Shown here one piece after another: positions 1-11,655 of a DNA stretch of 64,000 nt (positions within the stretch are counted from its first letter, which is position 1; the number at the start of each line of letters is the position of its first letter). The position numbers and the translations under genes were made by a program. This DNA is from Strobilurus pachycystidiatus (lineage: Eukaryota > Basidiomycota > Agaricomycetes > Agaricales > Physalacriaceae), in contig JAHLMK010000033.1 in NCBI GenBank assembly GCA_019915135.1, positions 124,001-188,000 of the forward strand. The letters run 5' to 3'. Below the pieces are notes generated by a model. It was not told the origin of the DNA, made no database searches, and was given only the letters and a program-made list of their open reading frames with translations.

Positions 1-754
1 GGTTAAGTTTAGTTTGACTTTTTAAATAACGTAGGAAAGAACCAAAGTTACCATGTGCTGTTAAATTACCACTCACCTTATAAGTTTTGAATCTGATAGC
101 AGATTGAGTAGTTGATCCCACATACTGTAAACCTGTAGATAAGTGTGTGAATATATAACAACAGGTCTTATGAGTTTCTGGTTTGCCCACCAGTCCTACT
201 AAAGAGGTAAAATTTTTCCTCTCTTCCTTTTTAAGGTGTTCAGGAAAAGGCAAATAGAAATCTAAAAAAGGTAAGTTGTTTAATTCCTTAAACTGTTCTT
301 CATTTATTTTTAGACCTTGATGAGATAATAATTCATTTAAGATCTTTACTGAAGGTTTAGTTCCTTTTTCCAAATATCTCTTCACTAAAATAAAAGGATT
401 ACTCGTCTTTTTACCCTTATCGTTTAGATAAGCCAACTTAAAAACTTCTGATAAAGAAAAAGGACTTTCCCCTTTTAATAAAAATTCAAGTTTTTCAAAA
501 GAACCCTCTTCTTTTGAACTTAGTTTGCTGTCCTGCTCTGCCGACCCGCAGACATGAACGATCCCTCGGGAAAGATTCGAAGGGTTAAATTGAGGGATCC
601 CTACCAAGAACTGGTAGGACCCCTTAAACCGACTCGGGAAACCCGAAGGATAAATAAAAGTAAACGATAGATATAAATTATTATAATAATTTTCACCATC
701 ACAAATTATAAAAATTAAATTCACATTTAACTTAAAAAGATAAAAAATTAGCAT
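1..754 (-). CDS. GIY-YIG homing endonuclease of nad1 intron 4 (3' end beyond window)
   Basis: Open frame from an ATG at 754 that runs off the window at base 1 (at least 251 codons). The diagnostic segment is CCYIFTHLSTGLQYVGST near residues 200-220, which fits the Y-x(10,11)-Y[VI]G core of GIY-YIG nucleases, followed by an Arg and Tyr/His-rich stretch. The first 80 residues are hydrophobic and unlike a nuclease, so the true start may lie further in, near the KLSSKEEGSFEKL segment. It sits 3' of the group I core of nad1 intron 4. Expected role: a site-specific nuclease that spreads its intron. The C-terminal DNA-binding part is outside the window, so intactness cannot be judged. Confidence 0.8.
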   Translation of the reverse strand, partial: MLIFYLFKLNVNLIFIICDGENYYNNLYLSFTFIYPSGFPSRFKGSYQFLVGIPQFNPSNLSRGIVHVCGSAEQDSKLSSKEEGSFEKLEFLLKGESPFSLSEVFKLAYLNDKGKKTSNPFILVKRYLEKGTKPSVKILNELLSHQGLKINEEQFKELNNLPFLDFYLPFPEHLKKEERKNFTSLVGLVGKPETHKTCCYIFTHLSTGLQYVGSTTQSAIRFKTYKVSGNLTAHGNFGSFLRYLKSQTKLN

Positions 755-1893
755 ACTTCTACACAAGAAAAAAAAAAGATATTAAAAACAAGCATAAAAA
801 AGATTCCAAAAGACTTCATTTAAAAAAGATATCCTCCCTTCCTCAGCTCACCCTGATTGAAGAAGTATCAGCTATGCTGACCTATTTCTTTTTTTTTTCT
901 TCTATTATTTATTTGCCTCCTCAATCTTTTCACCCCTACCCTCAAGTAGAGGGCTAACGCAGGGGTGAAAAAAAAAATTTTATTTGAAAAAGTCTTTTAA
1001 ATCAAATTTTTTTACACGTAGCCAGATTTATTTTTATTAAGGAGAGTAAATTGAAGAGAAGATAAGGAAATGAAGTCAAACGGAGATTTAATCATTATTA
1101 ATAAAATTTGAATATTAAAAAAAAAAAAAGAGTTCTGACTATCTCTTATTGAAAATTTTAAATTTTTATTGCCTTCTTAGTTTAAAGGTATATAATTAAA
1201 GGCTTGTTCAATGATTACGTATAGTCGATGAGAAAAATTTTATTCTTTTTCTGCTGATTATTCTATTTCTATCATCTTTTAAAGAGGGTCCGTTTTTTTA
1301 AGGCTTAAAAAAACTTCCTATCTAACCAAAACTCCCACAACCCTAACCTTAACCGTTAGGAAGGATAGAACAGGCTTAGGGTAAAAAGAAATCCGTACAG
1401 CACCGCCTGGCCTTAATCTGCCGACATTCTTCAGTGTTTCCTTTATTTTGAATATAAAAGGTGAAAAGTGTAGGTGAGGTATACCTGCAGCACTCTCTAG
1501 CCATCCACATATTCTGACAGGGATGGTTATAAAAATTTTTGCAAAAATATTGAACTCCTTTAAGGTTAACAATATAACTTAAGCAAAGCTTAAGAATATT
1601 AGAAATTTAGATATAATAAAACCGAGGTATTAGGCGGGAATATGGAAAGACGATGAACCCCGTGCGTAAGCCTAGTGGGATATGGATAACTGAAGATAGA
1701 CAGTTAAACTGAGTTTGGTTTACTTTTAAAATTTAGGTTTTATTTTTAATTTTTAACCTTGAAAAAGGTATTATAAATAAAAGAAATTCCCAGCATATAG
1801 TAATCTTTATAATATCTAATAACATAAGTTATTAAATAAAGAGACCGAATCTTGTATGTCTTAATTATAAAAACAATTAAAGGTTTGTTTTTC
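1..1893 (-). other. nad1 intron 4, group I (3' end beyond window)
   Basis: Begins after nad1 codon GCT (1894). The group I core is visible: a P3/P4-type element around 1785-1800, P7 5' strand (GACTATACGT on the minus strand) near 1216 and P7 3' strand near 1130. About 570 bases separate P4 from P7, much more than in the other nad1 introns. That gap holds a GC-richer insert at 1590-1690 that is not explained. The GIY-YIG gene lies downstream of the core. Intron subclass was not determined. Confidence 0.75.
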
Positions 1894-4800
1894 AGCCTCT
1901 TGTAGGTCAAATGGAGTACGGCTCGTTTCAGCTAATATCGCAATAAAATAAAAAATAAAAACAGGCAATAAAGGAACAATAAATCAAATAGCTTGTTGAC
2001 TTTCAATAATAGCTGTAAAATTTAAAGAACCTGTTAAAAAAATAATTATTAAAATAGCTGAACTTAAGATTAATTCATAAGAGATCATAGCTGAAGTTGA
2101 TCGTAAAGAACCTAAAAATGCATATTTAGAGTTGGCACTTCAACCAGCAAATAAAATCGATAAAAATATAAAAACTAGTATACACCTTTGGCAATAACCT
2201 TTAATTTGCAGCTACGCTGTTATGATTCTCCTCCTCAATAAAGGTGCGGACGTTCGGGATCATCCCTTTATCTATCCCTCCCACCCCTCTCCTCCCCGTA
2301 GGGGAGGGGTGGGCTAACGCAGGGGAGGGGAAAAAAAAAAAAAAAAAAGTGGCCGGCAAGCTGACTGATGATACCAGGTGGAGCGTAGAGCACTATCAAA
2401 TATATATGTCCGTAGGACAGACAGGGGGAAAAATGGGTCTGAAATTTTTTTTTTGCTTACACGCAGTACGGGAGAGAGGGGCTCCGTACAATTAACTAAA
2501 AAAAAAACCCCGTATATTAGTTAAAGCTCGAAGTCTCCGCATTAGTTAGGAATGTCAATAAGTTATTATTATTGATTTATAGTTCGGTTTTAGGTCTTTT
2601 TAATTTTAACTCACTCAAAATTTTATTTCTGATGTTGAATAAATTTTTAGATGATTTTGAATTTGCTAAACCTTTCTCCGATACTTTAGGATCTAAATTT
2701 GCCAATTGATTTCGGTAATTCTCTCAAATTTTAAAATAATCATTAAATCAGATAAAAGTTTCTGATTGTAATTTAGGATTGTAAATATTCAAATAATCAA
2801 TAATAGGTTTTACAGTAATTCCTTGAATTTTATTTTTATTATTAAATTTAATTTCAGAAAAGATTAATTTAATAAATTTATCAAATTCATCATTAGATCT
2901 TATTATAATTTTAGGTGAAAAATCATCAAAGGTAAAAGAAGTACGAGCATCTATTACACCTGAGATCCAACCATCATTTATACTTGGTTTAATATTTGAT
3001 AAAGAACTCAATACACTAACAAAATTGAATTTTCGCTCAAAAACATTAAAAATTTTTAAAAATCTCTCAGTAACAATATTATGATGAATAATAGAATATA
3101 TAATTTCAGAGTCAATATTATTAGCAATTTTTAAATCGTAAGCTGTTTTAGCTCCATTTAAATAAGGATTAACACTCAATTCTAATTTATTTTTAACATA
3201 AAATAGAAATTCTTGATTTTTACTACTCAAGGTTAAAGACTTAGTATCGTATCGTGTACTTTCAATACATCTTCTTTCAATGTAACCTACTAATCATTCT
3301 AATTCAAATTTTTCCATAGGTTTTATATTTCTAAATTTACATAACTCGTAATATAAAGAAAAATTAAATTTTGTTTGTTTATCCACGTTAGATGATCTAG
3401 AATCAGAAATTTTAATGTAAGCTTCCTTACCTAAATAAGTTTCAAAAAAAGAAATAAATTTGTTAGACTTAACAGTTCCAGGAGCTCAATTAATAAACGT
3501 AAAATTTACTAAATTTGTTTTATTTAAACCTGGCTGATAATAAGAAATTAAAGCTTGCTCATATATACCCAATTTAAACTCTGTAAAAGATTGTAAAATA
3601 AAATTTAATTCAGGATTAGGATTATGACCATATTCTTTAATATATAAATATTGAAAAGTAGGGAAACTAATAAGAATGTTATAATATAGATTAGCTATAC
3701 CCCCAGAATTTATAATATGAGAATATAGACCTTCTACTACGTCCACGTGAAATTTGTGGCTAGTACTTTTTGAAGTTCAATAATGACTTTTTAATCTTGA
3801 TTCAACATTTTGTGTTTGTCCTATATAGAGGTTATATTTACTAAAATTAGGACTTGTAAAACAATAAATACAAGCTTGATTCATAAAGTTTTGAGAGATA
3901 GAATCTATTTTTTGTATATCAGTGATTGTTTGATTAGAATTTACACCTAAATCTTTAAATTTTGATTTTGAAATAAAATTTAATGGTAAACCTGTGTCCC
4001 CTTTCAAAATTAATAAATCAAATAACAAATACTTATCTGCAAATTCTTTATCTTTAATATTCAAAGATAAGTACATTTCGCTTAAAATTTTTTGTGCTTT
4101 TCCTATTTGAAATGTGATATTTCAAGGTATATTTTCTAATGGTACTGGACATCTATTTGTCCCAGAAATTTTCCTTCGCTGCCCTTCCCTCCCCTCCCCT
4201 CCCCTTAGGGGGGAGGGTCATTCTTTAAATCAGCAGTAGGAACATCATTGAGCTACAATAAATTTAACCCTTTCGAAGTATATACACAACAAAAAAAATT
4301 TTGCAAAGCAGTTGGCAAATTTAACTTTGAAATCTTTTGAGATTAACCAAATAAATGTCCACAAAAATATAATAAACTATGTCACAAGGATTTATAAGCA
4401 GTAGGGAGGCAACACTCGTATTTTTTTTCAGGTTTCGGCTGCTACGCTGATACTGTAATCAGCAGCTTCGCAGGCGAATGCCGATGGCTAAACCGCCTCC
4501 AATCACCCTCCTTAAGGTGGAAGAATAACAATTGCCACCGTTCGATTTCTTTTTTTTTTCTTTTTTTTTTTGTACGTGGATTTGTCCCTCCCATTCGGGG
4601 AGTCCCTAAAAAAATATAAATTTATTTATAAATTTATATTTTTTAGGAGACTAAAAGGGCAGGAGATTGACGCTAGCCCACCGTTCGTAGAGCCTAGCTG
4701 TAGAAAGAGAATTTGTAGCCTATCTAAATTTAGTTAAGCTATAGTTTATATATTTTTATAGGACTATTTCTTTTTCTTTATTAATTTATTAAAGAAAATT

Positions 4801-7800
4801 CACGTATAGTCTCTGAGAAATTAATCTGATCTAATAAAAATTAAACAGCTTAATATCAGCTAGTCTTCAATTATTTAATAAATTTTTACCCTTCGGTCTT
4901 ACAATAGTGTCCACGACACATGGGTCGGCGGGGGAGAGCAGGACTAAAAAAAAGTATTATTAAATTTTATTTAAGATAAGAATTACTAGCTTATAGTGAA
5001 TTGCATTTCTTTTCTTAAATTGTCCTTTTTTTGTCCCCCCCAATTATGGGCTGCGCAAGCCTATTTATGGTGGGAGGGTGGGAAGGGAGGGTCGTATCCT
5101 GCGTGCTTATGATTATAAGGCTTTATAATGTCATTGTATAGTATGACCAGTTTCGTAGACCACAGGTTATTTTGCTTTTAGCATAGCAAACGGCTCCGAC
5201 ATCTCAGAGAGATACTCGCCTCTCCTTTACTGTTATTCCGCGAGTTCCTCCGTTGTCGGTAGGGGATGGAGGGGAATTAAACAATTTAAGATCAGATAAG
5301 GGCACTTTATTTGGTACCGTAAATTCCTAAAGACGATAGAGCTAAAGTGAAAAATATTCCTAATGACAAATCAAGTATAACTAATCCTTGCCCAAAAGGA
5401 ATAATAGCTCACAAACAAATATAAAAAACTTTTTAATAAATTTTAGTTATAACTAAATATAAGACCATTAAATTTTTTTGTCAAATTATAAACCTAATTT
5501 ATAGAACATAGATGGTATAAAATAATGTTTAACTAATTTTATTAAAGTTGGTAACGATGATTTATTAATTCGTATTCGATAATAAAATTTATTATTTGCC
5601 TCAGTGAATGAAGATAAAGCAGTAGAAATATTATTTTTTTTTTTTATAATAATTAAACCGGCTGAAAGATTAAATTTAGTACTTAGTACAGATATTAAAC
5701 GTAAAACATCTTCTTTAGAATAAGAATCCGTACAAATTATTAGTTGGTTTTTTGTTTTAAAATAAGAACCATCATCCATTATTCAATAAGCTAACCCTAC
5801 TGCGGTTAAATATTTTTCTATGTCTAATGGAACAACTTTAATACATTTTTTAACTAAATTCTTACTTGTTTCTGATACCGCCAAAGATAGCTCCTCTCCA
5901 AAATTTAAGGGTGATGATCTGGCGATGGGTGAAACAACAGGTTTATAAAATTCTTCTCTAGCAAAATTAAAATAAGAATATTTCAAAGTAGAGAAAAAAA
6001 TATCAGTTTGAAGGTGACCTGTTAATTTATTAATTTTTTTTCTAGATACTACTTTTGGAGGTGTTTTAGTATAGGATTTAAAAATTTCATACAAGTGAAG
6101 TATATAATCTTTATTAACTACTGAGGCAAAAAACCGTAACCTTGAATTTCCATTTAAACTATATCGTTCAACTGTCAAATCTCCTAAAAGAGAACCGTAA
6201 ATAATTTCTTTTTGAAAAGAAGATAATTCTGAAGCAAAAGGTGTTTTAGGTCCTTTAACTCTTTTATCTTGCTTAATCTTATTTACTGTTACTCCACCCC
6301 CTCCACTTTGGGAAGGGCAACTGGAAGAAGAGAAGAAGCAGGGTAAATAAAATTTATTAAGATTAGTTTTTTGCTATTGTTAGGACTATGTCTTTTAATT
6401 TTTAATTTTTATAATAAATTAAATTACGTCTAGTCTCTGGGGCTTTTAATCAAAGCCTGCTAGTTAATTAAAAAGGGTGTTTTAAATATTATTTTAATGA
6501 TATAATAATCATAAAATTAAATTTCCCTTATGAATTAAAATTTTAATATATAAAAATTAATAATTCAATGTCCTAGCATACAGTAAAATTTTAATTAGGC
6601 CAAACTATTTCAACCTAATAAACTGAAAACTAAAGTAGATACTGGTGCTAAATAAAATAAAATTTTATTAGAATGAGAAGGAATAATAGTTTCTTTAAGT
6701 ATTAACTTTAATGCGTCCCCGAATGGTTGTAGAAGACCGTAGTACGAATATTCTTCCTTTAGCCATTTACTTTCGTAATACAGGCAGAGTTAGAAGATGT
6801 TCTCCCTAAATAGTTTATTAATCACTATCCATTTACTTTATAATATATTTTTTGCCAATTTTTTTTTTAACTTTCTTTAAAAAGTAAAAAAAAAAAGTAC
6901 TGCCGGCATAAAAATACTTCGTAATTTTATGACGGTAGCCATTATTATAAATTTTATTCTTTCGAATAGGGTCTGACTATATCTTAAGTAATATTTGTAT
7001 AAATACTACCAACCACCTTTTAGTCGATGAACTGCATACCCTAATAAAATCTTTTTTATAAATGCTTTTTATTATTTGGGCACTTGGCTGCGGATTTCCT
7101 ATTTCCTTTCGTACATCTTTTTCGATTTTACTATACCTCGAGTCATTACCTGAGCCATAAACGTATTACTATATTTACTTAGTTGAAAAAGCTTTAAGGG
7201 TTTCCCGCAATTTGGCGGTTTATAGCAGGAGGTTCACTCCCACTGATAGGCCAAAGAAGGGATCTCACCCCTTCTCGTAATTAAAAAAGTTTATCTTTAA
7301 TTTATTAAAAAAATTTTAAATTTTTACACCCGGCGGTCCTGACACGAGATCTCGCTAGGGACTAATAACTTTTTTTCATTTGATATCAAATAAAATGTAC
7401 TTAAGCAAAGCTTAAGATATAATGCTCTCTCAATCATTATTAAAAATTTTTATAAGGATAAGGGGGGTCGGAAGGAAGTACTATAAAAATATAAATCCTT
7501 GTAAGGATTATTTGTGTCTAAAAACTTAGTAATAGTTTTAGGACTTATTTTCAGCTCTTTAGCAGCTATATTTTTAGAATTAAAAGTAGGTTGATTCTCA
7601 TTTATTAAAACTAAGTCATTATTAACTTTCTTATAAATTCATAATTTCATAGTTTCATTTTTAATCTTTTCTACTTTAATTTCTTTAATTGCTTCTAAGG
7701 TTAAATTTTTAGAATAGAATAAAAGGGATTTATCATTTTTAATTGTAGCTTTGTTTGTATCTAAATGATTTAAAATAGATCTATAATCAACATTAAAATG

Positions 7801-9077
7801 ATCAGCAGTTTTTTTAATACTTTTAAACGTACAATAAAGAGACTCTAAATTATTAGATTCATATACTCAAACTTCACAATTTCTAGTTTTTCTTAAACTA
7901 AAGAAGTATCTAAGTTTTTCGTTTTCAATTTGATTTAACTCTCTCCCAAACACGTAATTACCATTTATCCCTCCTTTTAACCAGTTATCCATATGATTAG
8001 TTATAATTCTTGAGTTAACATTTAAAAATCTTGCTGCTGCTTCTTTAGAATTAAATTGTCAAATATTACTAGACTCATTATAAATTACTACTTTAATAGG
8101 TAAATTTCTATTAAGATTCAATCCTTTTTTTGATTCAGAAATTAAATCATTAATTAAATTAAAATCTTTAATAGCATAACTAAAAAATAAGTAATTTTTA
8201 TAAGGGACATATGTGTTTAGGTATCTCTTAATAATATCTCTAGCAACTTTAATTTCTTTACTTAGAATATTTATACTTTCATATCTTAAAAATTTGTCAC
8301 TAATTTCTTCATTATAAGTATAAACATAAATAGGTATACCTAAATATTTATTATTAAAATTTAAATTAATTTGTTTGGCTTTTAATTTATTATATAACGT
8401 TTCAAATATTTGAGAATCATTAAAATTACTTTTAAAAACAGTATTTAATAAAGGTAAATATTTTTTTAAATAAAAATTTTCTCTTTCTTTTTGAATATTT
8501 AGTTCACAAATCTCAATAATAGAAAAATTAAATTTATCTAAGCCTACTAAATTAGCAAATAAATGAAATTTATCTTTAAGTTTAATTTTGCTATGAAGAT
8601 AAAATCTATTTTTAAAGTTTTTAGTTCTCCCAATATAAAAAATGTTTTGATCATTTTTATATTGAATTAAATAAATACCTCCTTTATCTTTAAATTTATT
8701 TAAAAATAAATCTCTTTGCTCTTTAGAATCTCAATTATAACAAGTATCTATAACATCGGAATCAAAAGTTTTTATAGGTGCTATTCTATTTTTATATAAA
8801 TTATTAATAATAAAAGATTTGTCATCAAAAGTGCTATGATAAAATCTTTTAATCTGACATAAATCTTTTTGTAATTTTTTTTATCTAAACCTACGGCGTT
8901 AGGCCCCACACGTCTCTGATGAGCAGCTAATTGTTTTCTTTCGATAATAGTCATAAAAGCTACAGCCAATAATACTGGTAATATCACACACAACACATTT
9001 AGCAAATTAAAAAAACCTTCGCTTCATAAATTTAATGTATTGCTTTCCTTAAAAAAAGAAGTAAAGAAATTATTCAT
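1894..9077 (-). CDS. nad1: NADH dehydrogenase subunit 1, exons 1-4 (3' part beyond window)
   Basis: Membrane subunit of respiratory complex I, part of the proton-pumping and quinone-binding arm in the inner membrane. Exon 1 is 9077-8889 (63 codons, ATG at 9077, contains [17 protein letters not shown]). Exon 2 is 6744-6613 (44 codons, [14 protein letters not shown]). Exon 3 is 5411-5316 (32 codons, [19 protein letters not shown]). Exon 4 is 2157-1894 (88 codons, [20 protein letters not shown] through [13 protein letters not shown]). All four join in frame and match conserved nad1 blocks. Every intron lies after a T or in a conserved block and ends in G, as group I introns do. Trp in GWSANS and elsewhere is TGA, so code 4 applies. 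The remaining exon(s), starting near the SELV block, lie outside the window. Confidence 0.96.
2577..4176 (-). CDS. GIY-YIG / LAGLIDADG fusion protein of nad1 intron 3
   Basis: One frame, read with TGA = Trp, to TAA at 2577-2579. The N-terminal third carries a GIY-YIG core: [20 protein letters not shown], then RLKSHY (about 3777-3870). Downstream the same frame carries two segments that match LAGLIDADG_1 motifs in position and context: [15 protein letters not shown] (about 3255-3300) and [14 protein letters not shown] (about 2935-2975), followed by a typical tail. In both motifs the usual catalytic acidic residue is Arg (IERR, IDAR), so that domain is probably dead as a nuclease and may serve in DNA binding or intron maturation. 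The start is unclear because the frame stays open into the intron core; a GC-rich cluster at 4183-4222 lies near the N-terminus. Alternative: two old HEGs fused by decay. Confidence 0.75.
4598..4655. repeat. long AT inverted repeat
   Basis: Nearly perfect hairpin (AGTCCCTAAAAAAATATAAA arm, its complement after TTATTTATAA). It is one of a class of poly-A/poly-T bounded hairpins also seen at 10434-10470, 14573-14612, 23243-23295, 23703-23745, 27066-27112, 40175-40212 and 41975-42022. Confidence 0.7.
5412..6612 (-). other. nad1 intron 2, group I (1201 nt)
   Basis: Sits after GGT of LVFSLLG and before the TGA (Trp) of WAIIPFGQG; the intron ends in G. P7 strands are at 6424-6440 and 6383-6392, and a P4-type element is at 6565-6580. 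The LAGLIDADG gene follows the core. Confidence 0.85.
5486..6373 (-). CDS. LAGLIDADG homing endonuclease of nad1 intron 2
   Basis: Frame open from just after TAG at 6374-6376 to TAA at 5486. There is no early ATG; the first Met is at 6178, inside motif 1, so a non-ATG start is likely. Motif 1 reads [16 protein letters not shown] (about residues 60-75) and motif 2 reads [18 protein letters not shown] (near 5770-5810), as in single-chain LAGLIDADG_2 enzymes of fungal mitochondria. The Trp in motif 2 is TGA. The catalytic acids in GD and DD are kept, so the protein could be active. The N-terminus has a short Gly-rich stretch (SGGGGV) coded by a GC-rich patch at 6290-6310. Confidence 0.85.
6745..8888 (-). 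other. nad1 intron 1, group I (2144 nt)
   Basis: Inserted after GGT of GPNAVG and before TAC of YYGLLQPFG. Core elements lie near the 3' end: a P3-P5-like block at 7200-7235 (CAAATTGCGGGAAACCC on the minus strand), P7 at 7018-7030 and 6972-6982. The HEG precedes the core, unlike in introns 2-4. Confidence 0.85.
7450..8880 (-). CDS. GIY-YIG homing endonuclease of nad1 intron 1
   Basis: About 477 codons with TGA = Trp, ending TAA at 7450. The GIY-YIG domain is near the N-terminus: [20 protein letters not shown], followed by KNFKNRF and HSK. The long C-terminal part has repeated modules ending in [26 protein letters not shown] and [13 protein letters not shown], which look like nuclease-associated modular helix-turn-helix (NUMOD) repeats used for DNA recognition. 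No ATG is in a suitable place. The frame starts just after a TAA in a run of eight T (plus strand 8875-8882). One more base in that run would join it in frame with nad1 exon 1, the usual arrangement for intron-encoded nucleases. Confidence 0.9.
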
Positions 9078-10578
9078 TTAGTATGTAAAATTTTATTTGT
9101 CTTTTTTTTTTCTTTTTTTTTATACTAAATGCATTTGTAAACTTAAATCTTTTTTTTTTATTTAATTTTAATTTATATTTTATTTTATAATTATAATAAT
9201 ACTTATATTTATATTTATATTTATATTTATATTTATTCTTAAAAAGATAAAAATTAAAAATTAAACTATTACCCCGCAGATTAACGACTTTCCACCTCTT
9301 TCACCAATCTTTTTTTTTGTATTAAAATTTAAATTTACATAGAGGATAGGCAGGGAAATCTCTTTGTTTTAGCGGCTAGTGTGCCGTACAAATTGAAATT
9401 GGGCGGTGTAAATTAATTTTTTCTTTTTAATTACATATGTGGACGTGGTCAATCTTTCAGTAATGAAAGGGGGGAAAGGGTCTAGCAATAAAAAAAAAAA
9501 AAAAATAGTATAAAATGCAAATTTTTTGTTTTGTAAGCCCATACAATTTTTCCACATGAACGTCGCCATACTACCATATATTTTCCGGTTTAGGATGATT
9601 AGATTTCAACCGTAAACTTAAATTTAACGGTCAGGTGTCCACAACCACTAAGGATTAATTAGAAAGTTAAAGAAATGGGAGTTAAACTAATTAAATATTT
9701 TTATTTTTTTCCTTTTATATACAATAAAATTTTATCTTTCTGTACGGCATATAACCATATTAATAAGATGGAATTATTGAGTAAAAAAAATAAAAAGGTT
9801 GAAATTGAAATTGGAATTGTAATCGGGATTACTTTTTTTTTATAAAAAAAGGAGTTTTAGCTGTATTCAACCATTACAAAAAATTTTAGTTAAATGAACT
9901 TAAATTAATTCTCTTCTCTTCTTTTCTCTTCTTTTCTCTTTTTTATCTTTTCATCTTTGACGTGGAGTTTGTTTTACGAATACAAGCAAGGTATTACACC
10001 TCTTAAATAATTTTAAATAATTTTAAATAATTTTAAATTATGTTAAATTATATTTAATTATATTTAATTATATTAAATTATATTAAATTAAATTATATTA
10101 TATTTAATTAAATGAAATTAAAATAAAATAAAAAAAAAAAAAATATAATTAATTTAAAGTATTTTTTTATATATATATATATTTTTATAATCTTACACTA
10201 TACCAATTTTAATTAATTTAAAGTTAATAATTTAATAATATTCAAATATTAAAAATAAAATAAAAATAAAAAAAAAATAAAAATAAAAATAATTATAATA
10301 TTTCCTTTAGTATTTTTCTTACCCCTCAGACTCAACCCCATTTACCCCGACTATAAGTAATTAGCAACTTTTTTTTTTTATTAGGAATAAATAAGACTAC
10401 TAGACCCCACCCAGCCTTCCTCCAAATAAAAAAAAAGGCTAAAAATATAAATTTATAAATTTATATTTAAGTCCCTTCCACTTATGGGGGTGGGCCGGGA
10501 GTTGGGGTGGTAGGGAGGGGGTATTACGCAAAACGAGTATGAGTAGTGTTATGTAAAAAGTAATTATTTTTAATTTGA
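9078..10578. other. AT-rich spacer between tRNA-Gly and nad1
   Basis: No gene seen. It holds simple repeats: TTTATA units at 9203-9240, an ATTTTAAATA-type ladder at 10000-10100, poly-T tracts, a hairpin at 10434-10470 and a GC-rich cluster at 10480-10520. A short frame at 9369-9569 on the minus strand is low complexity and was not accepted. Confidence 0.6.
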
Positions 10579-10649
10579 TACAAGTTACTGGATTTGAACC
10601 AGTATTTTCTATTTGGAAGATAGAAGTTCTACCGTTTAACTAAACTTGC
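10579..10649 (-). tRNA. trnG: tRNA-Gly (UCC)
   Basis: Cloverleaf with acceptor GCAAGTT/AACTTGT, anticodon stem TCTAT/ATAGA, loop CTTCCAA (anticodon TCC) and T arm ACTGG-TTCAAAT-CCAGT. First tRNA upstream of nad1 on the minus strand. Confidence 0.93.
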
Positions 10650-10664
10650 TAAACTACCTTTTCC

Positions 10665-10733
10665 GTTTCTCTTCCGGAATTGAACCGGAATTTGTACTTT
10701 AGAAGAGTACTGTTCTGCCTTTAAACTAAGAAA
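10665..10733 (-). tRNA. trnR: tRNA-Arg (UCU)
   Basis: Anticodon stem GTACT/AGTAC with loop CTTCTAA (anticodon TCT); T arm TCCGG-TTCAATT-CCGGA; acceptor TTTCTTA/AGAGAAA with one weak pair. It lies 15 bases upstream of tRNA-Gly. Confidence 0.88.
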
Positions 10734-11584
10734 AAAAAAAAAGATTAAAAAAATAAATTTAATTTTAAATTCTTTGTACAAAATATTTCTTCTAAAACTA
10801 CAAATAAGAATAAGACTAAGTATCAGACTAAGACTCAGGTGGGAGTTTATTTTTATAAGAACGGAGATTATTTAAACGGAAAACTAAAAAAACGGTTAGT
10901 CCACTCCCCCCTCCCCCCCTACACCCATAAATGGGTGGGCTAACGCAGGGGAGGGGCGTCGTAATTTTCCCCACTCTTTAATAAAAATAGGCGACGGTTT
11001 TTATTTTTGCTAAAACGAACGAAAGGAAATTTACCTATTTATCAGAGGACCTCCCATTTATGAGACCCACCTACCCCCCCCCCCCCCCCCCCCCAATGGG
11101 ACGGGAGGGCCGGGTAGAAGGGATATAAAAAGATAGGGTGAGACGGGTGGCTTTGAACTTTGTACACCTTTAAATAAAGGGGAGAGAAGTTAGGGTAGAT
11201 AATTATTTAATAGTAATAAAAAAAAAAAATAAAATTAATAACTGATATAACAAAGTTTATTTATGTGTGGTAGTGGCTGTTATTAATTATATATAATTAT
11301 AGATACTATTTATTTGGTTATTAGTTTAGTTGCACCCATTTAGTTATTTTTGTAAATATTAATTAAATTTAATTAAATATAATATTAATTAAATTAAATA
11401 ATATTACCACCGCTTTCTATTCCTCTTACTCTTCCTTTTCTTTTCCCTCTTCATCTTTCTCTTTCTCTTTCTCTTCCTCTTCCTCTTCCTCTTTTTTTAT
11501 TTAATTTTTCTATGTGGTCATGGTTTGTGTCCTGCTCCCGTCTACCATTCCATGTTAGTTTTGAATGTGCGGTGATTTAATTTC
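10734..11584. other. spacer with GC clusters
   Basis: No gene seen. GC-rich clusters at 10900-10965 and 11060-11125; the second has an uninterrupted run of about 20 C next to the string ATGGG. TC-rich tracts lie at 11425-11500. Confidence 0.6.
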
Positions 11585-11655
11585 TAAGCCAAAGAAGATT
11601 TGAACTTCTACAGATTCCTCATCAAGAAATTATTCTACCATTAAATTAAAGGCTC
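11585..11655 (-). tRNA. trnI: tRNA-Ile (GAU)
   Basis: Anticodon stem ATTTC/GGAAT, loop TTGATGA (anticodon GAT), T arm AGAAG-TTCAAAT-CTTCT. The acceptor GAGCCTT/TTGGCTT has two mismatches next to the T arm. Confidence 0.88.

Larger units (their letters stand above)
2158..5315 (-). other. nad1 intron 3, group I (3158 nt)
   Basis: Lies between codons GGT (exon 3, LGIYG) and ATT (exon 4, ILFAGW). P7 strands are visible at 4801-4815 (GAGACTATACGTG on the minus strand) and 4761-4770. The ORF sits downstream of the core. GC-rich clusters at 4183-4222 and 5036-5090, a long AT hairpin at 4598-4655 and a second GC-rich patch at 5160-5270 have inflated the non-coding part. Confidence 0.8.

Noticed and set aside
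1318..1572. 84-codon frame in nad1 intron 4
   Set aside because: No homing-endonuclease motif or conserved pattern; lies inside the intron core region and is more likely structural RNA.
9369..9569. 66-codon minus-strand frame upstream of nad1
   Set aside because: Low complexity (poly-Phe/Lys) without any recognised motif.
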